DNA of 24,011 bases. Source: an uncultured Fretibacterium sp. (GTDB lineage Bacteria; Synergistota; Synergistia; Synergistales; Aminobacteriaceae). Location: positions 1-24,011 of the forward strand of contig NZ_CALHIQ010000185.1 of NCBI RefSeq assembly GCF_938030725.1. The letters run 5' to 3'. This document shows positions 1-7,205 of this stretch, piece by piece (within the stretch, counting starts at the first letter, position 1; the number at the start of each line of letters is the position of its first letter). Position numbers and translations under genes: made by a program. The notes beneath the pieces were generated by a model. The model was given only the letters and a program-made list of their open reading frames with translations, did not search any database and was not told the origin of the DNA.

Positions 1-664
1 TGACCTCGTCCGGGATGTTGGTGATGATGAGCGCCTGCTTGCGCTTGTCGAAGTTTCGGGTCATGTTGTCCAGCATCACCCCGCAGATGTACACGCTGAC
101 CACGCCGTAGACCACCGACTCAAGGCCCACCACGCCCAGGGAGAACGCCAGGATGACGACGTTGTAGATGATGGAGAAGCGACCCACCTCCAGGTCGTAG
201 CGTCGGCGCAGGACTGCGGCCGCAATGTCGAAACCTCCGCTGGAGCCCCCCACGTTGAACATCGCCCCCATGCTGACGCCCTTCAGGAAGCCTGAGATCA
301 CCGCCGCCATGAACTTGTCCTCCGTGATCGAGAACGGAAAGCGCGAGAAGACCGCGAGGAAGCCGGAGAACACGGCGACGGAAAAGACCGTCAGGGCCAG
401 GAAGTGCAGGCCCAGGTCCCTGCGCCCCCAATAGATCAGCATCAGGTTGACGCCGACGATCATCCAGTTGGGAGAGAGCCCGAACAGGTAGTTCGTCAGC
501 ACCGCGATGCCGGGCACCCCGATGTCCGGAAAGCGATAGGGCAGCGTGCAGTACGCCACCGCGAAGGCATAGACGACGTTCGCCAGGACCAGGACCAGGA
601 GGGCCCGCCATTCCCTGGCGCACAGCTGCCGCAGGGAGCTCAGAGTTTCCTTTGCCATTCCCAT
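1..664 (-). CDS. YitT-family multi-pass membrane protein, C-terminus cut by window edge
   Basis: Minus-strand reading frame of about 221 codons that runs off the left edge, so the C-terminal part is missing. The translation is hydrophobic, with roughly five membrane segments. It contains the glycine-rich stretch FNVGGSSGGFDI, typical of the YitT/DUF161 membrane family, followed by a hydrophobic run and a charged turn (DNMTRNFDKRKQ) leading into the start of a cytoplasmic DUF2179-like domain. The start is taken as the ATG at 662-664 because GAGGG lies six bases upstream; a second in-frame ATG lies two codons later. It begins 17 nt after dapF and probably shares its transcript. Family function is poorly known (a transporter-like role is usually assumed), so no substrate is proposed. 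Confidence 0.8.
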   Translation of the reverse strand, partial: MGMAKETLSSLRQLCAREWRALLVLVLANVVYAFAVAYCTLPYRFPDIGVPGIAVLTNYLFGLSPNWMIVGVNLMLIYWGRRDLGLHFLALTVFSVAVFSGFLAVFSRFPFSITEDKFMAAVISGFLKGVSMGAMFNVGGSSGGFDIAAAVLRRRYDLEVGRFSIIYNVVILAFSLGVVGLESVVYGVVSVYICGVMLDNMTRNFDKRKQALIITNIPDEV

Positions 665-681
665 TCTTTTCCCTCGTATTC

Positions 682-1545
682 TCAAGCGTATTTTTTCGGA
701 AGCGCCGGGCGCCAACAGCCGGCGTCGAAGGCCTCCGGCAGGAGCCGGACCTCCGCGATCATCAGCGCCCCTCCCTCAAGCCTCGGCTGCACGACGTCCG
801 CCCCCACCCACGTGAGGCTCACGTCGTTCAAGCCGCCGGGGTTCAACACCCGGACCTCGTCCCCCACGACCTTCATGAGGCGCCCTACAATGGCGCTCGC
901 CACAGACCCCGTCCCGCAGGAGAGGGTGATGTCCTCCACGCCCCGTTCGTAGGTGATGACGTCGAGCACTCCCGCCAGTAGGTGGGCGAAGTTCACGTTG
1001 GTCCCCTCCGGGAAGAGGTCCCGTCGGTTGCGGATCGCGCGTCCCAGCAGAGCGTACTCCGCGATCGACCGGCGGCGTTCCTGCTCGAAGATCACCACGT
1101 GAGGCACGCCCACCACAAGGAAGGAGTAGGTGAGGTCACAACCCTCCACGGAGGCGTGGGCCCGCAGCACCGCCGACGCGGTGTTGACCGGCGCCAGGTC
1201 CAGGGCGACGCGGTCCCCCCTGACGGCCGCGTTCACGTCGCCTCCCAGCGTTTCAAAGGTCATCTCCCGTCCCGTGATCCCCCGCTCGAAGGCGAAGCGC
1301 GCCGCGCACCGGGCGCCGTTGCCGCACATCTCCCCCTCGGAGCCGTCCCGATTGAACAGGCGCATCCGAAACGCTGTGCGCTCCGAGGGCTCCAGCACGA
1401 GGAGGCCGTCCGCCCCCACGGACTCCCTGCGCCGGCAGACGGCCCGCGCCGTCCGGGCGAGGGTCGAAGCGTCCATCGCCAACGACAGGTTGTCCATGAC
1501 GAGAAAGTCGTTCCCGTTTCCGTTCATCTTCAGGCAATCAATCAT
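682..1545 (-). CDS. dapF: Diaminopimelate epimerase DapF
   Basis: Interconverts LL- and meso-diaminopimelate in the cytoplasm, the last step before lysine decarboxylation and the source of meso-DAP for peptidoglycan. The 287-residue product has the two catalytic cysteines in their family motifs: Cys74 in MCGNGARC and Cys210 in LSCGTGS. The N-terminal MNGNGNDFLVMD and the EGTNVNF segment also match the family, as does the length. The reading frame is open 31 codons further upstream, but the ATG at 1543-1545 is chosen because GGAGGTGG precedes it at good distance and family homology begins here. It is divergent from gyrB and probably co-transcribed with the YitT-like gene. A good promoter lies about 100 nt upstream. 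It fits the meso-DAP-type MurE in the same window. Confidence 0.95.
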   Translation of the reverse strand: MIDCLKMNGNGNDFLVMDNLSLAMDASTLARTARAVCRRRESVGADGLLVLEPSERTAFRMRLFNRDGSEGEMCGNGARCAARFAFERGITGREMTFETLGGDVNAAVRGDRVALDLAPVNTASAVLRAHASVEGCDLTYSFLVVGVPHVVIFEQERRRSIAEYALLGRAIRNRRDLFPEGTNVNFAHLLAGVLDVITYERGVEDITLSCGTGSVASAIVGRLMKVVGDEVRVLNPGGLNDVSLTWVGADVVQPRLEGGALMIAEVRLLPEAFDAGCWRPALPKKYA

Positions 1546-1644
1546 TTTAGCCACCTCCGAGCCGACGGCCGCAAGACGCCTGGCAAGCCCTGAGAATGCG
1601 TCGTCTTTTGCGGGAACTCCCCTTCCGAAGCTCCTCAAATGCGG

Positions 1645-1699
1645 TATAATAAATCAGTTGGACCTCTTTGCCAACGTCGCTTATCAAGCAATTTATCAT
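1645..1699 (+). promoter_or_regulatory. Candidate gyrB promoter region
   Basis: Two plus-strand candidates exist. One is TTGCCA at 1668-1673, with an AT-rich -10-like stretch (ATTTATCAT, 1691-1699) 17-20 nt downstream. The other is a perfect TATAAT at 1645-1650 with only a weak -35 (TTCCGA, 1623-1628). The first would overlap the dapF -35 element on the opposite strand. Which one is used cannot be decided from sequence. Confidence 0.35.
1646..1674 (-). promoter_or_regulatory. Sigma-70-type promoter for dapF
   Basis: On the minus strand, TTGGCA (plus positions 1669-1674) is followed by a 17-nt spacer and TATTAT (1646-1651), close to the TTGACA/TATAAT consensus. Transcription would begin near 1639, giving a leader of about 95 nt before dapF. 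Seen by eye; not scored. Confidence 0.55.
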
Positions 1700-1798
1700 A
1701 GCAGGCCCGCGGAAGAAAGTGCTGAGTAAAACTACACGACACGGCCTTTCCGCCAAGAGGAAGCCTAGCCGCCTGCCGGTCGCGATTCAGGAGGGAAC

Positions 1799-2704
1799 AT
1801 GGACAATAGAACGCAGGGGATGCAGAGCGCCATCAACGACTACAACGCCAACAAGATCAAGGTCCTTGAGGGGTTGGAGGCGGTGCGCAAGCGTCCGGGG
1901 ATGTACATTGGCGATACGGGGCCCAGGGGGCTTCATCACCTGGTCAACGAAGTGGTCGACAACTCCATTGACGAAGCGATGGCCGGCTTCTGCACCCGAA
2001 TCGACGTGACCGTCCACAAGGACGAGAGCGTTACCGTCCAGGACGACGGCCGCGGGATCCCGACGGACCCGCACCCCTCGAACGGACGGCCGACCTGCGA
2101 GGTGGTGCTGACGCGCCTGCACGCCGGCGGCAAGTTTGAACAGGGCGCCTACTCGGTGTCGGGAGGCCTTCACGGCGTGGGCGTTTCCGCCGTCAACGCC
2201 CTCTCGGAGTGGTTCGAGGTCACCATCGCGCGAAACGGCATGGAGCGCACCCAGCGCTTTGAGCGCGGCGTGCCCGTCACGGACCTCTCGGAGGGCGTGC
2301 CCGTCGATTGGCAGGGCACGAGGATTCACTACCTCCCCGACAAGGAGATCTTCGAGGACGTCCACCACTCCCTGGAAACCCTCAAGAGCCGCTTCATGGA
2401 GCTGGCCTTCCTGAACGCCGGGGTTCGCATCTTCGTCACCGACGAGCGCAGCGGCGAGAGCCGGGAGTACCACTTCGAGGGGGGCGTCAGCGCCTTCGTC
2501 CAGTACCTGAACCGCGACAGGACGACGCTCTTCGCTCCCCCGGTCGTCATATCGGGTGAACGGAACGACATCAAGGTGGACATGGCCCTTCAGTACAACG
2601 ACGAGTATCAGGAGCGCATCCTCACCTACGCGAACCTGATCCACACGGTGGAGGGCGGCACGCACCGGCTGGTGCGCACCTCATGGGCCTGCGCCAGGCG
2701 CTGA
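1799..2704 (+). CDS. gyrB: DNA gyrase subunit B, N-terminal part (reading frame broken at about 2666)
   Basis: ATPase half of the gyrase B subunit, which drives negative supercoiling together with GyrA. The start is the ATG at 1799-1801, with AGGAGGG at 1789-1795. The GHKL ATPase signatures are present: NEVVDNSIDEA with catalytic Glu51, DDGRGIP at about 82-88, and the ATP lid SGGLHGVG at about 121-128. The transducer domain follows as far as EGGTH (His289, codon 2663-2665). After that the frame yields twelve unrelated residues and stops at 2704. The expected continuation, LMGLRQALTRALN, is found in another frame from 2680. Deleting 14 nt (2666-2679) joins the halves into a 644-residue protein, the normal GyrB length. 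Either a true lesion or an assembly error is possible; gyrB is normally essential. Confidence 0.9.
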   Translation: MDNRTQGMQSAINDYNANKIKVLEGLEAVRKRPGMYIGDTGPRGLHHLVNEVVDNSIDEAMAGFCTRIDVTVHKDESVTVQDDGRGIPTDPHPSNGRPTCEVVLTRLHAGGKFEQGAYSVSGGLHGVGVSAVNALSEWFEVTIARNGMERTQRFERGVPVTDLSEGVPVDWQGTRIHYLPDKEIFEDVHHSLETLKSRFMELAFLNAGVRIFVTDERSGESREYHFEGGVSAFVQYLNRDRTTLFAPPVVISGERNDIKVDMALQYNDEYQERILTYANLIHTVEGGTHRLVRTSWACARR

Positions 2705-3747
2705 CGCGGGCCCTCAACGAGGCGGCGCGCGGCGGCAAGCTCTTGAACGACAAGGAGGACAACCTCACGGGCGACGACCTGAAGGAGGGACTGACCTGCG
2801 TCCTCTCCGTCAAGCTCGTGGAGCCCCAGTTCGAGGGACAGACCAAGACGAAGCTCGGCAACAGCGACGTGCGCGGCGCGGTGGACTCCGTCGTCTACGA
2901 GGGGCTCCTCTCCGTCATCGAGGAGCGGCCCGACCTCGTCCGCCCCATCGTGGACAAGGCGCTTCGGGCCCGCAGGGCGCGCGAGGCGGCCAAGAAGGCC
3001 AAGGAGCTGGTGCGCAAGGGTGCCATGACGGGGATGAACCTTCCGGGCAAGCTGGCGGACTGCTCCTCCAAGACGCCGGAGAACTCGGAGATATACATCG
3101 TCGAGGGGGACAGCGCCGGCGGCAGCGCAAAACAGGCGCGCGACCGCACCTTTCAGGCTATCCTGCCGCTGCGGGGCAAGATATTGAACGTCGAAAAGGC
3201 GCAGGAACACAAGATGCTTCAGAATCGCGAGATACAGACGATCATCACGGCGCTGGGGTGCGGCATCGGCACGGAGTTCAACGCGACGCGGCTCCGCTAT
3301 CACAAGATCATCATCATGACCGACGCCGACGTGGACGGCGCGCACATCAGCACGCTGCTCCTGACCTTCTTCTATCGCCACATGCCGGAGCTCCTGACGG
3401 AGGGGTACATCTACCTCGCCCAACCGCCGCTCTACCGCGTGCAGAGGGGCAAGCAGGTCCACTACTGCTACACGGAGAAGGAGCTGCGCCAGCAGGTGGA
3501 CGGCGCGCCGGACCCCGACAAGGTGGGCGTGCAGCGCTACAAGGGGCTCGGCGAGATGAATCCGGAACAACTCTGGATGACGACGATGGACCCCGCCAAC
3601 CGCATCCTGAAGAAGGTGGAGCTGGACGACGACCTCCTGGCCGACGAGTACTTCGACATCCTGATGGGCGAGAGGGTGGAGCCGCGCCGGGAGTTCATCA
3701 CCACCAACGCCAACTCGGCCAAGAACGTGGACCTCTACGCCGGTTGA
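2683..3747 (+). CDS. gyrB: DNA gyrase subunit B, C-terminal part (TOPRIM half, after the frame break)
   Basis: Continuation of gyrB in a different frame. Homology begins at codon 2680-2682 (Leu), just before the ATG at 2683. It carries the rest of the transducer domain, then the TOPRIM domain: EIYIVEGDSAGGSAKQARDR at about 3088-3147, with the catalytic Glu, and TDADVDG at about 3319-3339 for Mg2+ binding. The QRYKGLGEMNPEQLW segment and a C-terminal LMGERVEPRREFI block complete a typical GyrB end. There is no convincing ribosome binding site before 2683, so independent translation is doubtful. It is gyrase rather than ParE by general similarity. It converges with the oxidoreductase gene downstream on a shared terminator. 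Confidence 0.9.
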   Translation: MGLRQALTRALNEAARGGKLLNDKEDNLTGDDLKEGLTCVLSVKLVEPQFEGQTKTKLGNSDVRGAVDSVVYEGLLSVIEERPDLVRPIVDKALRARRAREAAKKAKELVRKGAMTGMNLPGKLADCSSKTPENSEIYIVEGDSAGGSAKQARDRTFQAILPLRGKILNVEKAQEHKMLQNREIQTIITALGCGIGTEFNATRLRYHKIIIMTDADVDGAHISTLLLTFFYRHMPELLTEGYIYLAQPPLYRVQRGKQVHYCYTEKELRQQVDGAPDPDKVGVQRYKGLGEMNPEQLWMTTMDPANRILKKVELDDDLLADEYFDILMGERVEPRREFITTNANSAKNVDLYAG

Positions 3748-3777
3748 CGCGCGAGGGGTTCACCTGCAAGGTAAAAG

Positions 3778-3822
3778 TGACGCGCTCCGGCGGAAAAATC
3801 TGCCGGAGCGCGTCAACGTTTT
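3778..3822. terminator. Bidirectional intrinsic terminator between gyrB and gnnA-like gene
   Basis: A perfect 14-bp inverted repeat, TGACGCGCTCCGGC (3778-3791) and its complement (3802-3815), encloses a 10-nt loop. On the plus strand it is followed by ACGTTTTCTCT, and on the minus strand by CTTTTACC. It lies between two convergent genes, so it probably serves both. Confidence 0.85.
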
Positions 3823-3865
3823 CTCTGGAAATTGATCCGGGGCCTGCGGGGAGGGCCGACGCCGC

Positions 3866-4834
3866 TCAGGCCGTCGCCCGTTCTCCCGACGCCGCCGCCC
3901 CGTCGTGGATCTGCCTCAGCACCTCGATGGCGACCTCAAGGGCGCGCTTGCCGTCCCGAATCCCCACCAGGGGCTGCCGCCTGTCCCGGACGCAGCTCAC
4001 GAAGTGGGCCAACTCCAGCTTCAGCGGCTCGTTCTTGGGGAAGATCGGGCTCTCGAGGATCTCCATCTGTCCGTCGCTGCTGCTGACGCAGCGGTTGATC
4101 TGCACCGTCTGCGTTTCGTAGTTTACCGTGATCTGGCGCTGGCGCTCCATGATCTCCAGCTGGCGCAGCTTCTTCTCCGACACGCGGCTGACCAGGATGT
4201 GGGCCACCACCCCATTTTCAAAGGTGATCTGGGCGTCCGCGATGTCCTCGTGCTCCGTAGAAACGCAGGCCCCCGCTGCAGCGATGCGGGCGATGGGGGA
4301 CGGGACCAGGGAGAGGACGATGTCGATGTCGTGGATCATCAGGTCCAGCACGACCCCCACGTCGTTGATTCTCGGCGAGAAGGGGCCGATGCGTTTGGAC
4401 TCCAGGTAGATGGGCTTGTGGGCCGTCTGGGAGATGTAGCGGATCGCGCTGTTGAAGCGCTCTATATGCCCCACCTGAAGCACCAGGTCCTTCTCCGCCG
4501 CCAGCCGCAGCAGGTCCTCCGCCTCCTCGGGGCGGGTCGTGACCGGCTTCTCGATCAGGACGTGAAGCCCCGCCTCCATCGCTCGCTTTGCGATCTCATA
4601 GTGCAGGCTCGTTGGAACCACGATGGAAACGGCGTCCGGCGCCTGACGGTCAATGAGCTCCTCCAGGCTCCCATAAGCGGGGACGCCCAGATGAGCGCCT
4701 ATTGAACGCGCCCTCTCCGGATCGTTATCGGCGACCCCCACCAGGCGCGCGTCCAAAAGCTCCGTATAGACCCGCGCGTGGTGCTGTCCCAGGTGCCCCA
4801 CCCCAATGACGCCAAACCTCTTTATCGATTCCAT
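3866..4834 (-). CDS. Gfo/Idh/MocA oxidoreductase, GnnA-like (probable UDP-GlcNAc 3-dehydrogenase)
   Basis: NAD(P)-dependent sugar dehydrogenase of about 322 residues. The Rossmann motif GVGHLG (11-16) and the catalytic-lysine motif EKP (95-97) are present, as is the GHIERFN block (122-128) characteristic of the subgroup usually found next to lpx genes. Members of that group include GnnA, which oxidises UDP-GlcNAc at C3 so that an aminotransferase can make the diamino sugar used in amide-linked lipid A. Substrate assignment is by resemblance only, and no gnnB-like aminotransferase is in view. The frame opens 35 codons further upstream, but the ATG at 4832-4834 has GGAAGGTG before it and family similarity starts here. 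It is 155 nt downstream of pgeF, with no clear promoter or terminator in the gap. Confidence 0.85.
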   Translation of the reverse strand: MESIKRFGVIGVGHLGQHHARVYTELLDARLVGVADNDPERARSIGAHLGVPAYGSLEELIDRQAPDAVSIVVPTSLHYEIAKRAMEAGLHVLIEKPVTTRPEEAEDLLRLAAEKDLVLQVGHIERFNSAIRYISQTAHKPIYLESKRIGPFSPRINDVGVVLDLMIHDIDIVLSLVPSPIARIAAAGACVSTEHEDIADAQITFENGVVAHILVSRVSEKKLRQLEIMERQRQITVNYETQTVQINRCVSSSDGQMEILESPIFPKNEPLKLELAHFVSCVRDRRQPLVGIRDGKRALEVAIEVLRQIHDGAAASGERATA

Positions 4835-4989
4835 AACGTCACCTTCCAGACGAGATACAAAGTGTTCGTGCCGTATGCGCGGCAGCTGTGTCGTCCCCTG
4901 TTTATCTTTATCCCCGCTTCGGCGTCCTTTGTGGCGCACCGCCGCTCCAAAACGCTCCCAAAAAATGAAATTTCTTCGCGGTGCAGCGG

Positions 4990-5772
4990 TCAGAGCAGTC
5001 GAAGGTGCAGGAACATCCGGTCCTCGCGGTCCCCTCCGCGGTAGGAGTAGCAGCGTCCGTCGGAGGCCGTGTCCATCCCCGCAACGTGAACCCGGTCCTC
5101 AGGGACCCCGCACTCCATCAACTGCCGTCGAATCTCGCCCGCGATATCGAAATGGAAGCTCTGTCCCATCCTATCGACGTTCTCCGGATGGAAGGCGCTG
5201 AGGCCGCGCTGCGTCCACTCCTCAAGCGTTCGGGGGTAGCTTCTGCCGGCGATGCAGGGGCCGATCCACGCGGAGGCGGAGGCCGCCGCTCCCCGCCCCA
5301 TCGAACGCTCGACCTCCAGAAGGCCCGATTGCGCGATGTTCTGGACCGTGCCCTTGTAGCCCGAATGGAGGATCAGCGCCCACGGGCCGTGCCGCCGTGC
5401 CCACTCCTCCGAGGGGAGCAGGAGGACCGGGGCGCAGTCCGCGAAGCGCAGAGAGGCGTCGAGGTCGCTGCGCGTCAGCAGGATGCCGTCCGCCTCCACC
5501 TGCGCCGGCAGAGCAACCTCAGGAGCGGCCTTCAGAATTCGGACCCCATGCACCTGGCGGGGGGCGACCAGGGACCGACCTTCGTCGAGGAAGTCCGGCG
5601 CGAGGCGATCGCGGATCGCCGCGGCGCGCCCTCCCGTTCCCGCGAGCAATGGGCCGCGCATAAAGAGGCGGGCGGAGGCAAAGGAGCGGGCCGGCAGGAA
5701 CTCCAGGACGTTCTGACCCTGCGGAAGGCCCAGCCGAAAGTGCTCCCGGTCGGTTGCGCGCTCCTCAAACAC
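4990..5772 (-). CDS. pgeF: Peptidoglycan editing factor PgeF (YfiH/YlmD, laccase-domain family)
   Basis: About 260 residues, DUF152/Cu-oxidase_4 fold. In E. coli the homologue hydrolyses UDP-MurNAc-L-Ser, a MurC mistake product, and so keeps serine out of peptidoglycan; purine nucleoside phosphorolysis has also been reported for relatives. The metal-site triad is visible: His75 in RQVHG, Cys113 in ADC, and His136 in HSGYKG (commonly HAGWRG). IGPCI and CYSYRGG also fit the family. The frame opens at a TTG at 5791-5793, but the GTG at 5770-5772 is preferred because GGAGG precedes it by about eight bases. It overlaps the folC stop by a few bases, implying coupled translation. Older annotations call this family polyphenol oxidase or laccase. 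Confidence 0.9.
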   Translation of the reverse strand: MFEERATDREHFRLGLPQGQNVLEFLPARSFASARLFMRGPLLAGTGGRAAAIRDRLAPDFLDEGRSLVAPRQVHGVRILKAAPEVALPAQVEADGILLTRSDLDASLRFADCAPVLLLPSEEWARRHGPWALILHSGYKGTVQNIAQSGLLEVERSMGRGAAASASAWIGPCIAGRSYPRTLEEWTQRGLSAFHPENVDRMGQSFHFDIAGEIRRQLMECGVPEDRVHVAGMDTASDGRCYSYRGGDREDRMFLHLRLL

Positions 5773-7117
5773 GGCGGGGTCCTCCGTCCTCAAGCGCTTC
5801 CTGCAGCCTGGGCCGTACCCACCCGATCAGGTAGAGGCTGCCGCAGACGAGCACGACCTCGTTCTCCCGACGGGCCAGCGCCGCTGCCTCCAGGGGCGAG
5901 GCGAAGGACCGGGGCTCATTGCGCCAGGGAATTCCCGCCGACGCGCTCAGCAGGTCCTGAGCCGGGAGGCACCGCTCCATGTCCGGCACCTCCGTGGCGT
6001 AGAGGGCTGGGGACAGCGCGCTGAGGAGCGAGAGGCACCCCCGATAGTCCTTATCCCGCATCGCCGCGTACACCACGCCTAGCCTCTTGCCCTTCCAAAG
6101 CTCCCTGGCGCTCTCGACGAGCTTCTTCACCCCGTCCAGGTTGTGCCCCCCGTCCAGGACGACCGTCGGGTCGTGGGCGATGACTTCGAGGCGCCCGGGC
6201 CATCGGGCCTCCTCGATCCCCTGCAGGATAGTCCGTTCCGCCAGCCCCGGGAACCTGTCCCGAACCTGAGCGAGGGCCAGGAGCGCCAGCGAGGCGTTCG
6301 ACAGTTGGTAGCGCCCCGGCAGACGGGTGCGGACGCGGTCAAGACGGAGGAGCGGAGAGCGAAAGTCGAAGGTGCAGCCCGACTCGTCCATCAGGACGTC
6401 CTCCAACCGAACCTCCTCGGAGACGACGTGAGGCAGCGCGCCCACCCTCCCGCAGAAGGCCTTGAAGAGGGGGATCAGCGCCGGGTTGTCGCCCATGAAG
6501 CAGGCAGGAATGCTGGGCCTCACCACGGCGAACTTCTCCCCGGCGATCTCCTCCAGGGTGTTCCCCAGAAACTCCATGTGGTCCATGGAGATGGAGGCCA
6601 CGACGGAACACACGACCTGCCCCAACAGGTTCGTCGCGTCCAGCCGGCCGCCCAGTCCCGCCTCGCCGACCCCCACCTGCGCCCCCTCCCCTTCGGCCAG
6701 CAGGAAGGCCGCTGCCGTCACCAGTTCAAAGTAGGAGGGAGGGTCCTGCGCCAGAAGGCCATCCTCCCGCACCGGCGCAACCACCTCCCTGACGGCGGCC
6801 AGCCACTTTTCGCCCGCAATCGGTTTTCCGTCGATCAACAGGCGCTCCGCGGGGCTCTCCAGGTGGGGGCTGCTGTAGAAGGCGGTCCTGTAGCCCGCGG
6901 CCCGCAGCACCGACGCCAGGAACGCGCAGGTGGACCCCTTTCCGTTGGTGCCCACGACGTGCAGGGCCGGCCACCGATCCTGTGGACTCCCCAGGAGGTG
7001 GAGCAGCCGCCCGATCCGCTCCAGGCCGGGGCGGATCCCCTGAGAGGCCGCACCGTTCAAAATTTGTTCCATCTCCAAAAACGCCGCAGCATCCGAAGGG
7101 TTCATTGCACGATTCAT
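5765..7117 (-). CDS. folC: Bifunctional folylpolyglutamate/dihydrofolate synthase FolC
   Basis: ATP-dependent Mur-ligase-fold enzyme that adds glutamate to folates (and often to dihydropteroate) in the cytoplasm. At 450 residues it has the usual length. The P-loop GTNGKGS is at 56-62, followed by SSPHLESPAER (folate/omega loop), the central GLGGRLDATN block, SMDHMEFLG, and the C-terminal domain signature VLDGGHN. The ATG at 7115-7117 has GAGGGAG seven bases upstream; a second ATG four codons in lacks a binding site. It begins 36 nt after the terminator that closes the cell-division cluster, so it needs either its own promoter, which I could not identify, or read-through. It is translationally coupled to pgeF. 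Confidence 0.95.
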   Translation of the reverse strand: MNRAMNPSDAAAFLEMEQILNGAASQGIRPGLERIGRLLHLLGSPQDRWPALHVVGTNGKGSTCAFLASVLRAAGYRTAFYSSPHLESPAERLLIDGKPIAGEKWLAAVREVVAPVREDGLLAQDPPSYFELVTAAAFLLAEGEGAQVGVGEAGLGGRLDATNLLGQVVCSVVASISMDHMEFLGNTLEEIAGEKFAVVRPSIPACFMGDNPALIPLFKAFCGRVGALPHVVSEEVRLEDVLMDESGCTFDFRSPLLRLDRVRTRLPGRYQLSNASLALLALAQVRDRFPGLAERTILQGIEEARWPGRLEVIAHDPTVVLDGGHNLDGVKKLVESARELWKGKRLGVVYAAMRDKDYRGCLSLLSALSPALYATEVPDMERCLPAQDLLSASAGIPWRNEPRSFASPLEAAALARRENEVVLVCGSLYLIGWVRPRLQEALEDGGPRRV

Positions 7118-7153
7118 CGGACCACTCCCTCGCTTCCGACAAAGGATTCCAAC

Positions 7154-7186
7154 AAAAAAGCTCCGGGGGACTTCACTCCCCGGAGC
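7154..7186 (-). terminator. Intrinsic terminator after the SPOR-domain gene (end of dcw cluster)
   Basis: On the minus strand GCTCCGGGG pairs perfectly with CCCCGGAGC around a 9-nt loop (plus arms 7160-7168 and 7178-7186), followed at once by TTTTTTG (plus A-run 7154-7159). A classic rho-independent terminator about 20 nt past the stop codon. Confidence 0.9.
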
Positions 7187-7205
7187 AAACGTGAGATATC
7201 ACAAA

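Noticed and set aside
120..623. Minus-strand open frame of 167 codons within the YitT-like gene
   Set aside because: Low-complexity Gly/Arg/Pro translation in the wrong frame; the neighbouring frame gives a coherent membrane protein.
1546..1638. N-terminal extension of dapF
   Set aside because: The region holds the dapF leader and the GGAGGTGG binding site; family similarity begins at the ATG at 1543-1545.
2683..2704. Overlapping gyrB halves as a naturally split, two-gene gyrase B
   Set aside because: No ribosome binding site before 2683 and the split falls inside a conserved block of the transducer domain; a simple 14-nt insertion explains it better.
4835..4989. 155-nt gap between pgeF and the GnnA-like gene as a regulatory site
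   Set aside because: It contains T-runs (minus strand) but no GC-rich hairpin next to them and no convincing promoter pair, so nothing was called.
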